Assembly (NCBI GenBank): GCA_024803745.1
Contig: JANJXV010000039.1
Span: 11,073,501-11,137,500, forward strand
DNA: 64,000 bases
DNA from: Megascapheus bottae
Lineage: Eukaryota > Chordata > Mammalia > Rodentia > Geomyidae
Reading direction: 5' to 3'
A program made the position numbers and the translations under genes. Shown piece by piece: positions 61,714-64,000 of the stretch (position 1 is its first letter; each line of letters opens with the position of its first letter). The notes beneath the pieces are model-generated. The model was not told where the DNA came from, searched no databases, and saw nothing but the letters and a program-made list of their open reading frames with translations.

Positions 61714-62194
61714 CCCCTACCCCCTGTAATATAAACCTCTCTTCTCAGGGGACTGTCATCTTGACTATCAGTGCTGCCTTCAGTCCTTAGATGAGACTAA
61801 GTTACAAAGTCCACAAGACCCACCCTCAGACTTTGGCCCGGCCGTCTTTTAACATCTGAATCTTTCATAAAGGCTAGGTGCAAAACCTGGGCTCCCCGTA
61901 TTGGGTGCTATTTTCAGGTGTTATGGAAACTTTAAGATACAGGGAACCAGTTGGAGGAAGTATGTTACTGGGGTATGGCCTTGGGGATATCCTGTACCTG
62001 CCCACTTGCTCCCTCCCGCTCCTTCTCCTTCCTGTCTGCCATGAGATGAACAGCAGACATTCTACCCAAGTGCATTGTGGCCAAGTGACCATGGATTAAA
62101 CCCTCTGAAATCATGAATCAAAATAAATCCTCCTTTAAAAGTTGTTCATGCAAGGCCTTTTGTCACAGTGATGGGAAATGTTAACATACCATCT
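61714..62194. other. Unassigned sequence
   Basis: No repeat or exon recognised. Confidence 0.45.
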
Positions 62195-62295
62195 GTCTGT
62201 GGTGGGCCATCCATTCTTCAACCTCTGTTTCCACTTTCGGAAAATGGAAGGAAACAACAATATCTGCCTGCTAGGGGATTTGTGTGACTTCATTA
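62195..62295 (+). mobile_element. MIR-like fragment
   Basis: CAACCTCTGTTTCCACTTTC, GAAAATGGAAGG and ACAATATCTGCCTGC follow the MIR core and 3' order. Confidence 0.55.
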
Positions 62296-62987
62296 ACATC
62301 ATCCTAGAGAATGCTGGGTCTTCAGATTCTACCTCCATCTGCCCGCTAGAGTTCCGATTACCTTTGCTTCGCTCTTTTCTCCATGGGAAAGTTGAGAAAT
62401 AAGCCTTCAATTCCTACCTCACTGCATGCCCGCAAAGGAGCTTACAAGGACTCTTGTGTATGTGAGCTTCAAGATCGCTTGGTGAAGATCAAAAGGGTTT
62501 ATCATCATCATCACAAAGAAATTATTCTTTCTACTGCTTATTTCCACAGCAGCCTTTCACTAAGGCAATGACTGCCACGGGAAGGCTGGTGACTCCAAAG
62601 TTCTCATGGGGACAGGAGTGTCATGGAGCTTCCTTGGGACAGCCAGAGCCTAAGCAGGAGTCCCCCAAATTCACCTTGCTCAAACCCCTGAATCTAGCCT
62701 ACCATGGTTGTAACAAGAGAGGGACGCAGGTGCCTGAAACATGGAAGAAAGCTGTGGGTTTTCAATACTATACCTGTCTGGAAATCTGGGCCTTATGCCT
62801 TTGCAGAGGGACTCTGGAGAGACATCTGAGACATGAAGTCCCTTCCTGAGGTGTGGTAAGGATAGGCACCAAGAGTGGCTTCCACTTCTTTGTAGGGAGT
62901 ATATGAAGCTGGCAATATGGATACCCCAAGTTGTGTCTGTACTGCCTTATTGTTTTTAGTTTTTAGGGGGTTTCTTTTTGGTTTGCC
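62296..62987. other. Repeat-poor unassigned stretch
   Basis: Nearly 700 bp. The plus-strand frame of 93 codons (62568-62849) has no known domain and no visible splice sites. Confidence 0.45.
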
Positions 62988-63183
62988 TTTTTTTCTGGCC
63001 AGTCCTGGGCCTTGAACTCAGGGCCTGCGCACTGTCCTTGGACTTTCTCAAGGCTAGAGCTCTACCGCTTGAGCCTCAGCACCATTTCCGGCTTTTTTCT
63101 ATGTATGTGGTACCGAGGAATTGAACCGGAGTCTTCATGCATGCTAGGCAAGCACTCTACCACTAGGCCAAACTCCAGGCCCC
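62988..63183 (-). mobile_element. IDL-Geo dimeric SINE
   Basis: Antisense; CCAGTCCTGGGCCTTGAAC to CCACTAGGCCAAACTCCAGG. It appears to sit within an older B1-like antisense piece (GGGATGACAGGTACATAC near 63222). Confidence 0.93.
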
Positions 63184-63255
63184 ACTTGCTGCCCTCTTTA
63201 TCTGAGCCTCACAGCTAGCTGGGATGACAGGTACATACTACTACACCTAGCCTGT

Positions 63256-64000
63256 TGTGGCATTTTATGAATTCCCTAAGTCAAAACAAAAAATAAAACA
63301 ACCCATGAGACATGGAGAGGATGGAGAATGGGACTAGTAACCCCCCACCCCCCACATACACACAGCTAATTCCACAAAGCTGGGAAATGGCTCAGGGACT
63401 GAATTAATCCACTCTTGACCTATTTGAAATCAGCCTTATCAGAGTTCAGGACACCCAGAATAGGGGTCCAGCTCCAGGATTCCAGAGTAGGTTCTGGGAC
63501 CACAAAAACATCAGGAGACTGGGAAGGAAGTACCCACCTACGTAATCCTCCCCCTGAGGCCTTCTCCTTTCCTGTCACCAGGAAATGTGGATTTGCTCTC
63601 AGACACAAACTTCCAGCTCTACCTCCCCATTTACAGAGCCTCCCAATCACCCCAAGGTGGACCTCTTCCTTCTAGGACAATCTCTCTGCCCTCCCATTAC
63701 CCAACATGCATCAATTGCCTTAGCCACAATTCACTTTCCACCGTGTCATCTACCTGAGGTCAGCCAAAGTCCCCAAATATTAATATTTATCTTGATTCTT
63801 TTGAGAAAGGGACAATGCATTTGTGAATAATGCTTATTACCATATATCGCTGTGATAGTTCTGTTTTATTATTAGCTATTATTATGAGTCTCTTTACTGT
63901 TCCTCATTCAGACACCAAACTCCATCATAGATCTGCATGGGCAGGAGAAGCCTAGGACTGGATACCATTGAAGTTTTCAGGAAGCCCTAAAGGGCTTGGA
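63256..64000. other. Unassigned sequence
   Basis: No transposon recognised. Includes the 63446-63485 segment that resembles 42088-42126. The terminal AT-rich block at 63775-63890 (AATATTAATATTTATC, TTTTATTATTAGC) may be weakly conserved. Confidence 0.45.

Noticed and set aside
61451..61729. 92-codon frame with 15-residue repeats as a gene
   Set aside because: The period of 45 bp alone explains the repeated peptide; no start context, splice sites or similarity. Kept only as a tandem repeat.

Overview
This is a rodent genomic window with no recognisable host protein-coding gene. Two dimeric SINE families dominate it. One has a tRNA-Ala/ID-like left monomer joined to a right monomer of about 95 bp. 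The other has a 7SL/B1-like left monomer joined to the same kind of right monomer. I recall the first arrangement (called IDL-Geo) as restricted to Geomyoidea (kangaroo rats, pocket mice, pocket gophers). The species is therefore probably a geomyoid rodent; this rests on repeat recognition by eye, not on a search.

Layout: 1-17.6 kb holds SINEs, microsatellites and decayed LINE fragments, with a 24-25 bp minisatellite at 15.3 kb. 17.7-18.5 kb is repeat-poor AT-rich sequence that looks like a conserved noncoding element. About 22.0-27.1 kb is a dead, nearly complete LINE-1 on the + strand (ORF1 and ORF2 remnants), probably with its 5' region reaching back to about 19.6 kb. 27-39.4 kb is dense in SINEs, with two L2 fragments near 31 and 36 kb. 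39.54-40.4 kb is a CpG-island-like GC-rich block. It starts a 3.7 kb SINE-free interval, and a second SINE-free block of about 2.6 kb lies at 44.23-46.83 kb. 46.4-64 kb returns to SINEs, long tetranucleotide and purine-rich arrays, a SINE inverted duplication at 50.15-50.70 kb, and two more minisatellites at 59.2 and 61.5 kb.

The window reads as an intergenic or intronic region. The GC-rich island, the SINE-poor blocks and several stretches rich in homeodomain- and POU-like sites suggest regulatory DNA of a developmental locus, which I cannot name. Most open reading frames come from microsatellites or SINEs; no cellular CDS is called.

The most interesting signals are the modular SINE system (one right monomer shared by two families and itself tRNA-like), the inverted SINE duplication, microsatellites growing from SINE tails, and the repeat-free candidate regulatory blocks.
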